Source of the DNA: Vitis vinifera
Lineage: Eukaryota > Streptophyta > Magnoliopsida > Vitales > Vitaceae
Assembly (NCBI RefSeq): GCF_030704535.1
Contig: NC_081821.1
Location: 4,169,001-4,233,000, forward strand
Direction: 5' to 3'
Length of the DNA stretch: 64,000 nt
Made by a program: the position numbers and the translations under genes. Positions 47,748 through 60,299 of the stretch are shown here, piece after piece (positions within the stretch are counted from its first letter, which is position 1; each line of letters starts with the position of its first letter). The notes under the pieces were generated by a model that was not told the origin of the DNA, did not search any database, and worked only from the letters and a program-made list of their open reading frames with translations.

Positions 47748-50700
47748 TCAGAAGAATGGAAGGCTTTTAATTTTTTGTGGCTTCACACAAGTGGACTGTG
47801 CCCACCCAATTTTCTGGTTCACATTGTCGTACACCACCAATTTTCCCCGCAATGAGATGTCTGCAAAGATTAGACAAGTTAGTTGGTTGCGGACCGAAAG
47901 AAGAAATCTCAAGGGCGTTTTGATAATCATTTAATCATATTTTCTAGTGGGAGTCATCCACAACCAAAGATCCCGACGGATAATGGCAACAATGTAGGCA
48001 AAAGCATGCACACCAAAGGCAAGATGATTAAAAACTAACTAGGTTTTAATGAATAATGACGTACCTCCAAGTATAATTGTGGATCCATCATGCACATTGC
48101 TTCCATCAAGGATACCCAAGCACACATTGCCTTTATTCTGGAGTACAAGGAATCATATGATATGATATGATATAGTTGCTTTGCAATATCAAACCTTGTA
48201 TTGGAACACCTAAAAGAAACCGATGCACAAGAGCAAGAAAGTCCTTACACTTATTATCAAGTAGCCTTCTGGAGGAATCCGGAATTTTGTGGAGACAATC
48301 CACCATTTGCTCCTAAACTGAAGGGTTAGAGGCTGGAAGAACTGCTTCACATCTATCACAGATCTGCATGCATGCGGATACAGTCTCATAGGCTTTAACA
48401 AATTTTTTTGACAGATTTTTAAAATTAACCCTAACAATTGCAAAATGATTTAAGGGGGAAACTTAAAAGTTAAGACTTCTGTCAACTTTGCTCGAATAAA
48501 CTCAAAAATGGAAATTACCACCCACTTTTGACATTTTGTCCTTAGTTCAATAACTAAGGTGCTTCTATATTACAAGAGCAATTTACACGTTCAGTCCAAT
48601 AATCAAATGTAAAAATCTCTTCCCCAAAAAAGTTTAACTTTCTTTTGTGGGATTAGAAACGAACAATTCATTGTCATGAAATAAGTAGACAGAGAGACGA
48701 GAAATTCTTCCTTCATATACTTATGATCAAAAGTAGGACAAAACTATCTGTACTAGAAACACAAGGCATTCCTAAGCTAAAAGTGGTTCCAAATACAAAA
48801 TCAATACTCAGGGATAGAAAATTGCTTACAAAGGACATCAAATGTTTGGGATATGAGCTTGTCCTCATTTTGGGTTTGACAAATACAATTTTTAGTAACA
48901 GTAAAGGAAAATTGGTGGATGCATCAGAACAGGCAGTAGTAGTAGAAGTGTCAGTAGTAGTCCAACAATGGTGGAGATCATAAAGATGGCCTTGGCTATG
49001 GAAAAGAAGTTTATTGTTGAAGTCTAACATATGTAGTGTTGCTGATGGTGCCAATGTGATGGTAGTAGTGGTAACTAAATATTTCTTTCAAAGTATATGG
49101 TTATCAAATTTCTTTTCACTGTTCTCTTACTTGGGATGATCTTCAGATTGCAATTCTTTTGCTTTTATTGCTTTTTTCACTTCCTAAGTGAGAAAAACAC
49201 TTTTTGAAACGCTAACCTAGTCATGGCTTCATGTTTAATTAATTTCTTTAAAACAGTATGTGACACTTCCCTTCAGGAAGAAGCTTAAAAGAACCCTCGC
49301 AAAAGATGAAACAAGTATTAATTTACAGTCATACTGCATTTTAACTTCAATTGTCAATTTGTCATCCTCCAGTTAGGATGTCTAAAATAAGCTACCAGCA
49401 GTCATTCTAGAGGTGATAAGGAGTAGTTCCTCAAGGAAGACGCTACAAAACAGAACCTTACAATAGAAACAATAGAAAATTATATCCCAAAAAAAATGTA
49501 ATTATCATTTGAATAGGATCGTAAGTGTGGCCTGACCAATCATTATCTGTGTTTTGCTATCATACCTTATTGGAAATTTAGCTCGCCAACAAACAGGCAA
49601 TGTAGGATCTGACCCATCTTGGATGAGCCCTTCATCAGAAACATCTTTAAGCTGCATCAGTGGTCATTAAATAATCAGCAAGACCAGTAAAACCGCTTGT
49701 GAAGAAATAATTCATGATCTTTTCATGCGGCTGAGGATTAGACTACTTACAGAAGCAACTAAAGCATAATATGCTTCTTTTGGAAAGTATGTGTAAGAAC
49801 TGCCGGTATCAAAAACTACCCGTTCTGTTCTACCATCCTGCCTGCCTAAGCTAAGCTGCCTGCTTCCATGACTTATTTTCATAATCTGTGAGTGATAATT
49901 TCTGTATGGATGAAAACAGGAAATATAATTAAACAAAAACTAATTCCTTAATAAATGTGTAAAGAAGCATTAGAATACAGGATAAGGCTCTGTACAAAGT
50001 ACAAGATTCAAGAAAATCAATGAAATGACAAAAAAATATGCATTTTTCATCTCTTTATCAAATTGAATAGAGATTGGACTGGAGTAACAAATTTTGTGAG
50101 CGCTTCAATAGATGCAGTTCCTTGGAAATGACATCACCAGAATCCATTTTTATCGACCTGAATTTGTTTCAAAGGGAAAAATGACAAAAAGGGATTTGCT
50201 CCTTGAGCAGGGAAGGTGATAGCTACAAGGTTGGTTAAAATTAAAACAATTATGGTGTCTACGCTTCCTTTGTTTTACCCTGACAAGAACATTTTCCCAT
50301 TTGGTGGTTTTCAAGAAAAAAAAAAAACTGTCAAAAGTAAACAGGAAGTTGGACATTTCTTGGAAAAGATTATGGCAGAAAATGCTGATCGCTGCAAGCT
50401 ATAGCGTTGAAGGATAAAATTCCTGCCATGAAACTATTTTTTTCAATAATAAGAAAAACCCATGAGAAGCCTGAAGTAACCCAAAAGGAAAAAAAGAAAG
50501 CAATAAAATCTCAATGAATCCATACTCACGGGGAATGGCTGTTAAGCATGGGTACCCATGCCATACCCCAGTAGGGTACAAAGTCATCACCTAAGAACAT
50601 ATATCCACCACCAGTTGCATCACTGGTAAGGCAGTGACCGAGCACATTGTTAATGATCCTTTGGCTTGCCAATTGAGAAGGTAAGCTAACTTTAGCTTTG

Positions 50701-53700
50701 CTAAGTCCAAGGATTCCATCAGTCTTTGCCAGAGAGTTTAAAAGTAAGCCTTGTTGATCATATGCACACCTTACAAGCAAACAAAGCAAAAGTCAGCTTT
50801 TTGTGTAATTTAGATCATTCAGCAATCCAGTATTAACAAATGGAAAAGGCAACATGCAGTAGGCACAAAGATAAAAAGAGTTACCCGAACATAATGCCTA
50901 ACTTGGTCAGTGATCCATTTGCAAGCATTAGATGAAGATCATCACTTGCAAGAACACCCATTGAGGAGCTATGATCTGCATATTCTATCTCATAGTCACA
51001 CTGTTCACAAGTCTCACAATATCCTGTCTTTAGGTTTCTCTGAACTTCTACACACAATGAGTCCTTCAACGGTACTAAGTTGCCTTTTTTGGGCTTGTAC
51101 AAAGGATTTGGTCCCTACAAAAGATGTTTCCATTAGAGCATTGATGATCTAATCTCAACATATTGAATAAAATGTTAGAATTTTAAATATTTAAAAACAT
51201 TTTAAATATTAAATATTTTTTTGGCAGGAAAGCCAGTTTTTCCCCTCCTCTGCATGCTAGTCTTGTATTGTCGCTCAAGTGTGGTGGGGGGTTTGGTTTC
51301 TCTTTTGTTAATATAAACACATCCTTTATATAAACAAGAAAAGAAGAAGAAAGGAGTCAAAGGTGAAAAAGGTCCTTTTGGGCAAACTATCATACCAGAT
51401 AGGCCCTCCTATGAAAATTAAATTTAAAAGAAGATGCATTGTGGTTAGATCATGCAACCACATCTTCATTATGTGGCTTTGATGTTTTAAAAAGAAAAAA
51501 AAAAGTGTGACTCCATGGCACCTATGTGGAAAAAAGGGGTAAATTGAACATTAGATTATCAACCTCCCCATAATGCATATATATTTTTCCAACAAAAGGG
51601 CCATTTTGTCCTTCAACTTAAAAAGGTATACTCTTACACATGTGCTCAGAGAAAAATGTTCTCCATCTTTTTTTTTGGGATTACAAATCAAGGATTAATA
51701 TATCATAAGGGACCAGGTTCTTTTCTCCACTAGATGTTTTCTGAGAAAAAACCATGGTTTTTCCTATGAAAAAGAATCACAAGATCCAATCTTTTCAAAA
51801 AGAGTTCAAAGGAAAGTTAAATACAGTTGTCTTCCCATGAAATCCAAAGGTGGCTGATAATCTGTAAAATATGCTTGTCCTCAAATTTGTGGCCACAGCC
51901 AAGTAACTTTTTAAGGAAAACAAGAACTTCAATATTAACATTTTGAACATCAAAATTGTTTTGGGTCAAGAAAAGAAGTTACATCTAAAGGCCCCAAAAA
52001 CATAATAGAAAATCAGAAAAGGGAAAAAAGAGATGCCAATTTAGTTTATTCAGTTGATGATGTCAGAAAAATATAATAAAGGTCAATATAATTTAACATT
52101 TTACAGCACTGAAGAACTTTTAATAGTCTTAAGCATTACCTTGGCACAGCTAGTGCATGGAGCATCACACTGAATCCATGTTAAGTCACTGCCGGTATCC
52201 ATGTCAAGAAAATAACGTCTTGGAGGACTCCCAACAAAAATGTGTGTGAAATATAAGCTGAACAAAAGATTAAAATTTTAATTAGCATCGCCATTGACAT
52301 CACATGATCAGAAATGTAATATTGTAAGGCACATGAACATGATGGCTGGAATAACAAAACTTTTGGCCAATGAATTCACTAAGAAAAAGTAAAGGCACAT
52401 GAAGGTGATGGCTGAAATAACAAAACTTTTGGCCAGTGAATTCACTATGAAAAGGTAAACCAATATGATTCAGACAAGCATAACATACTTTTAAACTGAG
52501 AAACCTTACCTATTCACTAGAGTGATGGATTCAAACTCAATCCAAAAAGTGGTTTGGTGAGAGTAGCTAAGACCCAAATGGTGGATTCAGAATTTGGGAG
52601 CAGATTTTTGGCATTCCAATTAAAGTAAAACCATTTTGTGTCAGTTTTATTTTATTTTATTTTTAATTTTATCAAAAGTTCTTATTGGTGAGCATGAGAG
52701 GATTTCAACTCATGCATAACAAGGTGAAGATAATATTTGGAAAGCTTGCTCTTTCCTATATAGCTGCTTCTATGGCCATTAATGCGGAATGTTCAAAATC
52801 TACAATTGAGAATACCATGGAAGCTGCTAAATAGACATTTCAGTTGCGTTTCCTATCAATTAAAAATTAAATCATTTAGATCAAAGATGGCAATAAAAGA
52901 AATGACAGGACTAATACTGAGTAAATTTATGAGATGTTGGGAAGAAGACCAACTGGATAAAAGAAGCAAGAAGATCAGACATGGTGAAGATGGTTACAAT
53001 GTGCAACGAAGATGTGACCTATACCTTGAAGAATCCATACAGTTCAGGTAGAAGGTGTTGTGAAAAGAGGAAGAAATAAAAAGGAACATAGATTGAAACA
53101 CCAAGAATTTATGGCTTAATAGAAATTGAGGCCAATCCGATTCAAACGGCCAATTCAGGATTTCATGATCACCCCCAAACTATAAGCCATTAAGGGAGAG
53201 CTCCAACTTTGATTGATGAAACAAATAAGAAAAAGCAGAAGTAGATATACATTACTTCATTGATTCCAAACAGTACCTTCAAATAGAAGAACAAAATCGG
53301 ATACTAATAATTGTGTCAAAACATAAAACAAAGCTACCAAAAATTGCCTCCCCAGACATTAACCATGATCAGCAAGAAAACCAGAAATAAAGTTAGATTG
53401 CTTCAGTGCAGTGTGGTTCATATATTAACATAACACCCATAATACCACTCCTATAAACCAGTATTCTAACATCAAAGAAACAGTAATTGAATGAAGCAAT
53501 AACAACATTCACACATACCCATTTGGATAAACGTCGCCCCTAACAGGGAAAATGGTAGATGAATCGAAAGCAGAGACAGAAGTAGCCAATTTGTTGATCC
53601 CTCCGGGCTTCATATCATTTACATGAAAGTCCACAAACTTCCCCAATTTGAGCTCCAAATCCCCTAGTGATCGAGAACCCAATTTGGGATACAAAGGCAA

Positions 53701-54114
53701 GATAAAAGAAGTGGGTTCGCGATCATCGTTTTTGCGGCGCAATTCAACAAGGGGGCTTGAAGATGCAAAATTCCACAAAAGAAACACAAAAAGAGAGACA
53801 CCCAGAAACCCCATAAGGATTCTTGGGTTACCAAGAGAGAGTTTTCTGACAGAGAACTGGAGCGCAGGGTTCGGGGGCGATGGACTTGGGAGCTGATGGG
53901 GTTCTTCTTCTTCTTCTTCTTCTTCCTCCTCCTCTTCCTGGTGTTGTTGGCGCTGAAGTTGTTGATGGGTGTGGTGGGGACGGTCAAGTGGTGGATCAGA
54001 GAGCGTGAAAGCGGTAATGGTTTTCCCAAGAGAAGGATTATCAGGTGGTGGAAGAGTGATTATAACAACCCCTTTGAGCTGGGGAGACTGCCCGAACTCC
54101 ATATCTCTCTGCAT
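47748..54114 (-). CDS. Membrane-anchored aspartic protease, APCB1-like, nine exons
   Basis: Minus-strand exons 54114-53519, 52257-52140, 51114-50885, 50769-50530, 49901-49751, 49651-49566, 48363-48249, 48137-48065 and 47860-47748 join in phase to 573 aa. Start ATG (MQRDMEFGQSPQLKG) is the first in frame. Residues 60-72 are a run of 13 Glu followed by a Pro-rich patch; residues about 100-120 are a single transmembrane helix, so it is probably a type II membrane protein. The A1 protease domain starts near residue 199. The two catalytic Asp are in DMDTGSDLTW (about 219) and VVFDTGSSYTYF (about 426), both intact. Many Cys suggest disulfides. The C-terminus has LGDISLRGKLVVYD-type sequence interrupted by an intron. 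I match it to the Arabidopsis aspartyl protease that cleaves BAG6 (APCB1), from memory. Substrate here is unknown. Confidence 0.9.
52326..52457. repeat. 66-bp tandem duplication in protease intron 1
   Basis: Copies 52326-52391 and 52392-52457 share AAGGCACATGAA, TAACAAAACTTTTGGCCA and TGAATTCACTA, with a few changes. Intron 1 (52258-53518) has no other clear feature. Confidence 0.9.
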
Positions 54115-57086
54115 CAATATGGATCAGAAGATGATCAGAGCCAACGCAGAACCAGAAGAAGAAGAAGAAGAAAGTACAGTCTGCTGGCTTTTTCTCTTCT
54201 CATCCGCGGTCCAATTCGCCCAAAAGACTTGGTCTCCCTCTACCTTCCAAGTCAATCTATTGGGTGATGTTAAGGGAAGGATTAGAGTGTGGAAAAATGT
54301 CAGCAAGTGAAAAGACATGGCAGTTTCCGGATGGGGCAGAGAAATGAACGAGGAGTTGCTCTACCGCGTGGAAGGAAATTATTCGTCTGTTTGTTGTTTT
54401 TGAATTTCTTAAAGAAAGTCTTAAGTCATATAGCCGATAATTTTATTTTAATAGAAAAAAGTGAAAATATTTTACTTTTTCATATATTAATTTCCATTTT
54501 TTTAATTAAATTCATTCTCTCTCCCACCTTCATTACTTTAATTATTTTCAATTATTTATTGGTTAGTGTTTTGAGAATATTATTTTAATTATTTTCATTT
54601 ATTTTTACTTATTTTTTTTATTATTTCTTCCCTATTTTATTTTCATTGTAATCATTTAAAACTTTCTCAAATCAAATATTCGACAAATTTCACCTTTTTT
54701 TTAAAATATATTTTATATAAGTTTTTAAAAAATTTAGATAGAGGGAAGGGATGACTACAAAATTCAATTCCTTCTTCCATATACTTGATCCACATATGGT
54801 TTCTTAATTATGAGTGGTTACTCACATCGGAAGGAATGGATTCAATTTGAAAAAAAAAAAAAAAAAAGAGGGAGAGGGGTGAAAGACCACGATAGCTTAT
54901 AAGAGACATGAAAAAGGTAAAAGACCTTGTTGAAGAAGGCCCCTATTAACAATTGACATGAGATGGACATCCAAGACATTCTATGACTTGTACTCATAGA
55001 TAAACATTTTTATAGATATTATTGTAAAATAACATAATGAGAGATAGGGTTTGTGTGGTAACAACCATTTTTTAGAATAGTTTTTTAAGATTGTTTTATG
55101 ATATTTTATAAAATAAAAATTTATTTAAAAATTTAAAATGTTTTTAACATGTATTTGATATTTTTAAATACATTTTAAAAATAATTTTTATGTTTAATGA
55201 TTTTTAATTATTCTAAAAACCCGTTTAATAGTGATTCTATGAAGAGTTTTTGAATTTTTATCATTCAAATGTTAGAAATGTTAAAAACGTTTTCTAGAAT
55301 AACTCTAAAATATATTCTAAATGTTTGTATAATTATTTTTTAAATCTGTTCTTAAAAGACAAGTAAAATGAATTAAAAGATATTTTTTAAAAAGGTTATA
55401 TTTTTTTGTTTTTAAAAATACCCATTTTCTATGGTTAAACATATTTTCCTTTTTATTTGTTATGTTGGAAAACAGTTATAAAAAACAAAGCCCTAAGGAT
55501 AAAAGAATAATAATGAGAGAGTATCAACATCCTTGGATGGATCCTAGTTAAATACATGAAAGACTAATTAAGTCACATGAATCTTGTAAAATATAATATT
55601 AAAAAAAATAAAAATTATATAATTAAAAATATTTAAGAATATTTTTAGAAGCAAATAAAGCTAAAAAAAAAAATATAAGAAAAAAAATATTTTCCTTCTG
55701 GTTTTTCCTCCATTTCCAAAATCCAAATGCAACTTAAGAATTTCTTACATTTAGCATTAATACAGAACATCTACCCAACTATCATGATTGTCAGGAATAA
55801 AGGGTTTTGCTGAATGTGATGATACCAATTTTAAGAAAAGTCAAAAGTTTGTATTTCCAACACTTGTGGGATGATATCCCATATAAATACTCAAAATCTT
55901 TCACCTAGACAATCATTAGTTTATTCTCCACATATATGCCATGGGATTTTTTATATTTATTTGTTTATTTATTTGTGCTTGAAAGAAAAATAACAAGTTT
56001 CAAAAAGGCATTTTGAGTTTTCAAAGATAATATTTAATTGTCGATAAATTAAATTATTACATTATGGTGAAAGTAAAATGTGGATATTAAATATTTAAAT
56101 AATTACTTTATTTTAATATAAAATTAGCCTTTAATTAAAGAAATGATTATATGATTTAAATTATAGCTATTCTTGTTTTCATATTTTTAGGAGAAATAAT
56201 TAATCTCATTTTTCTATTTCAAAAAAAAATTAAATGAACATATTTATGATAATAGTTTTTTCTAACAATTATAAAATATAAATCTTGAGAGATAAGGTTG
56301 TGAAATAAAAGAGGGTGAGAGAGGAAAAAGGTGTTGAGAGAAATTGTAAAAGGAAATTATTTGAAAATATAATGATAAAATGGAAGATTGAGCGCAGTTG
56401 AGAATGTTTTAAAAATCAATTCTCAAAAAATAAAATTTGAGAACAATTTTTCAAAATAGTTTTCTCATGTTTTCTATAACAATAGTATTTGAAATGCTTT
56501 CTACTTATTTTCTTTGTTTTCCAATATTTTTTTAAAAATAAATTTCATAGATGATATTTTGTTTTCAATTATTCTTCATATTTATACTTTTATTTTTTTA
56601 AAATAATCATCATAAAATAAGTAAAAACAAATAAATATATATGAATTGTTTTTGGAAAATGTTTTTGAACACGATTTTGAAAAATAGTTTCTAAAAAGTA
56701 TTCTTCAATGTTTTGTGGAACAAAAGTTTTTTTTTGAACTCTAAATGTTCTTAATCTCTTTTTTAAATAATTTTTATTTCTAGTCTTTTATTTTCAATTA
56801 TTTTCTACATTTTTATAATTTTCTTTTAAAACAATCTTCATAAAGTAATTGCAAATGACTAAAATATGTTTTAAAGAAAAAAAAACTTATTTTCTTGTTT
56901 TAAGAATGGAAAACTATTTTTTTGTTTTAAAAAATAGTTGCAAAATGAAGTCAATTCTTTTTTATTTTCTATTTTTAAAAATAAAAAAATAATTTTTTTC
57001 TTTTAATTGTGGGGACTATTTTTTCCATGTACCTCTTCACTCGATGGCCATACTCACTTTTTTTTTTTTTTTAGTGAAAAACTAAT

Positions 57087-57300
57087 TTTTATATATTAAA
57101 AAATTGGAGTTGTCATTTATTTTATTATTTTTAAAGGAAAACAAAATAATAAATAAAACCTTTAAAATTGACTCTTAATTTGGAAAAATGTGTCTTCTAA
57201 AAACCAAGTCTAAATCAGGGGTGAGGTTATCTATAAAAAGATGTATAGTGCCCTCCAAGCCCTAAAGTCTTAAGTCTCAATTAATTAAATTCAGTTAATT
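57087..57300 (-). mobile_element. Probable Ty3/gypsy LTR relic
   Basis: It reads TTGGAGTTGTCATTTATTTT, then AAATCAGGGGTGAGGTTATC and CCTCCAAGCCCTAAAGTC. These are recognisable landmarks of a plant gypsy LTR/leader family where 'ggagtcgccactta' and 'caagcctaaagtc' recur. No coding part survives next to it. Confidence 0.45.
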
Positions 57301-57706
57301 ATGACAATTGATCAGGAAACCAAATTAAAATTAATGGAATGTATCAATGCTCAATTACAAATTACTCAAGAATCATGTGCATTTAATAAATTGATAATCA
57401 AAATAAGAAGAAGACATATCTTAACAGCGTGCTAAGTGATTCCATAAAACAAGGAAGTTAGTTGACAAACAATAACATAGAAGTGTATAATAAGCATTAC
57501 ATATCAATAATAAGCATTACGGGGATTAGAATATAATCAAGACAATTCAAAGTGTGTTTTCAACTCCTATTTTATTTACTTTATTTGACTAATTTGATGC
57601 AATTTCATAACATAATTTTAGTAATTCTCATTATTACAAAGAATTGAAGAATCTCCTAAATAGCATGGATCTCAAGAATTCAATATTGGAATAGATAAAA
57701 AGAGTT

Positions 57707-57856
57707 ACCCCTGACCCGCACCCTCCCAACTTATCGTTCGCCTTCAACAATAAAAATACAAGTTTAAATGACAAATATCGTCACTTCGCTTTGCTCCAAC
57801 ATTTACCAATTTTTCTCCATATATCTTTTACTCAATATGAGCCACATACTACAACA
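57707..57856 (-). mobile_element. Relic of an LTR related to the copia element at 2176-6745
   Basis: 57707-57742 resembles the LTR block ACCCCTGAACCACC...CTATCGTTCACC, and 57833-57856 is nearly identical to the LTR end ATATGAGCCACATACTACA. Between them are 90 bases absent from the LTRs in the first intron, so this is a divergent subfamily or a copy with an insertion. No internal domain follows. Confidence 0.7.
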
Positions 57857-58589
57857 AGAAGGGAGAAAAGTGAGGTAGAAGAAGATGAAGAGATTAGGAT
57901 TAGGTTTTTTCGGGTGGGTTGGTTTGATGAGGTGTCTTGTAGGATAGAGAAATTGTCTCAAAAATGATTGATTTTTATGATTGTTTTTCCATTTTACTGT
58001 AATGCATCCCAACATTTCTAAAAATAATAACAATAAATAGCATGAGAAATTAATCAAGTAAGGTCAAGTGTATGTTAGGGTTTTTTTATTTATGTAAAAC
58101 AATAATAACCCTAATTTCTACTGAATAATCATAATCATGATTCTTGCAAAACAATCATAACCCTAATTCTATAATTATGTAAATCAAGTCCTTATTTTGC
58201 ACAAATCATAATGGCCAAGGTTTTTAAAATAATATCATTTTCATAGTCACATTATTAAGAGAAGACATGCTTTTAATTCGTAAGGAATTTTTTGAAAAAA
58301 TTCTTGAAAAGACCAAACAATAAATATAATAGAAATTGTGTCTCTCTTTTAATCCCTTCACCCTTAAATTTTCTCTTATGTGTATTATTGATGGAATATA
58401 ATACTTATTTTATAGGGTGGAGGGAGGACTAGTTTCCTTATAGGATTAGAAGTGTACTTTCTATTAAAATGTCTTTAATTTAAGAAACTAACTTATCGAA
58501 GAGTGATCATTTTAGTTTTGTTATTTATTAAATCATAATACTTAAATATTTAAATAAATATTACATAATAATATAAAGCATGAGCCACA

Positions 58590-59258
58590 TAAAATTCTTA
58601 CAGCCCCTAGCAAGCGCACGTAATCCGCTATATTGAAAGCTCCTGCCAAGTTCAACGCCTCGTGTAAGCGCTTTCAACTGGATTCTCTCAATTTTGCTAT
58701 GCCCAAAAACCATTTTGTGCGTCATGTGTTCAATGAGTTCAATCACCGTGTCACTGAGGTTAACCACCTGACGTGCCTCGCCCATTTCTTTAAGTGATTG
58801 CACCATCAACCCTAGCTCCTCCCTCCTCATCGCTGCAAAAGAATCAATTTTCTCCCTGCTGAGAAGCTCCATTGTACACAGTTTCCTGACATTGCGCCAA
58901 TATGGACCGTAGTTGCAAAAAACCATGCCCTAGCTACCATAAGTCAAATACTCCGAGGCTTGTATTGTAGGACGACTCCCGAACACAATATCATGAGTTT
59001 TGAGGAATAGCTTGGAACTTCAGGCGATGAGACTACAGTAGCTGGAACGTACCCGAGGCGCATAGACATGATGGAACCATACTTCTTGGCCAGGAGGCTG
59101 AGGTTGCGCTGAGGAAGGTTCCCCAACATGTGGAGGTTGCCAATAATGGGTAGTGCCCAAGGACCAGGTGGTAGTTTCCCGGTGAGTGGCCGGAGATGGA
59201 TGAATGAGAACAAGGCTCCAAGGAGGAGGAGAAGAAGGCCAATTGTGAAAGGAAACAT
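58590..59258 (-). pseudogene. Cytochrome P450 pseudogene (CYP71 clan), N-terminal half only
   Basis: Starting at ATG 59258 the protein has a membrane anchor (MFPFTIGLLLLLLGALFSF), the Pro-rich hinge LPPGPWALPIIGNLHMLGN, then SLLAKKYGSIMSMRLG and VVSSPE. A frame change near 59030 follows, an in-frame TAG lies at about 58937, and the reading resumes as NYGPYWRNVRKLC (the helix C region) through about 58600. It then runs into unrelated AT-rich DNA. The I helix, ExxR and haem-binding Cys loop are missing, so no enzyme can be made. It resembles the CYP736/CYP750-type subfamilies of woody plants, by recall. Confidence 0.9.
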
Positions 59259-59523
59259 AGGTTGGTTGTGGGAAGGGGCTGATTGGTGTAAGAAAGTGAT
59301 GATACAAGCCTGACATATATAGTAGTGCATAGGGCTAATAAAAGATGGTGGCAAGTATTTGGAATTGTAGAAGGTCGACCTAATTAAGTTTAATAACTCT
59401 GATGGACCCAACTTTGATAACAAAGATAGATGCCTTGCTCAGATTTGATGAAATATCAAATCACAATAAATATTACTGAAAATCACTTATCGTGATTAAT
59501 GTTGAATAGTGTTCATTCATGAA

Positions 59524-59558
59524 CAAAAAAGGAAAAAGGAAAAAGGAAAAAGGAAAAA
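59524..59558. repeat. GGAAAAA microsatellite
   Basis: About four copies of GGAAAAA in series, upstream of the P450 pseudogene. Confidence 0.9.
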
Positions 59559-60299
59559 CAAGAGACTAGATTTGTTGCTTATGCCAAAGTGTTGACAAAC
59601 ACCGAAAGAGATCATTGCAATGGAAAGTTTAATAGACTCGACTATATATTAAAATTGTTCCTACATCTAAGTACTATGGAAGGTCCATTAAGGGCGTAAA
59701 GCAAAATGATATAAAAACTTACCAATTTTATTTAAAACTTGAGAATTTGAGTCAAGTTATAACTTACATATTTTTCTATTGTGATAATTTTTTTCACAAG
59801 ACTCTCCTATTATCATTGTGTATTTTATGAATTCTCTATTTTTGTTTTCTTAATTTTTTCTTCCTATTATTGTTCTTTGTCATGGATTTCATAATATTGG
59901 TACTATTATAAATAAATGATGACTTCCACTTAATTTTTTTTATGATAGATTAAACATGAAAAAATATTTAAACAAGAAGAGTTTTATTTTATATTTTTAT
60001 TCCTTATTCCACTAATATCATACACATTTGAGAACCACAAATTATTGACATAGATGCTTAATTTTATTATTATCACTGTCTACTTCACATTGTTCTGTCC
60101 TACCTCCTGCTGATTTTGGGTTCATTTCGATGCTTGATTGTGGACATTAGATGTTGCGCATGTTTGTGGAATCTGAGACTATTTTTTTTAATGTATTTTA
60201 TGTCTGGTATTGGCCCTATTTCTTTGGCTCTGTTTTGGTTCCCCTGTGAGATGCCCAATCATGCTTTTATTTCTATTTAAAATGTGTTTGGTTTCACTC
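59559..60299. other. AT-rich spacer
   Basis: No gene or clear repeat is visible here. Confidence 0.5.

Larger units (their letters stand above)
54115..58560. other. AT-rich region upstream of the protease, mostly repeat debris
   Basis: The first 200 bp are the protease leader, with an AGA/GAA run. From 54400 the DNA is extremely AT-rich, with TTTTAAAAATA words and 56300-56750 resembling decayed hAT MITEs. No coding gene is seen. Two LTR relics lie at 57087-57300 and 57707-57856. Confidence 0.55.

Noticed and set aside
48713..49054. Minus-strand 113-residue open frame between protease exons 6 and 7
   Set aside because: It lies in an intron (48364-49565), lacks similarity to the protease, and exon 6 joins exon 7 in phase without it.
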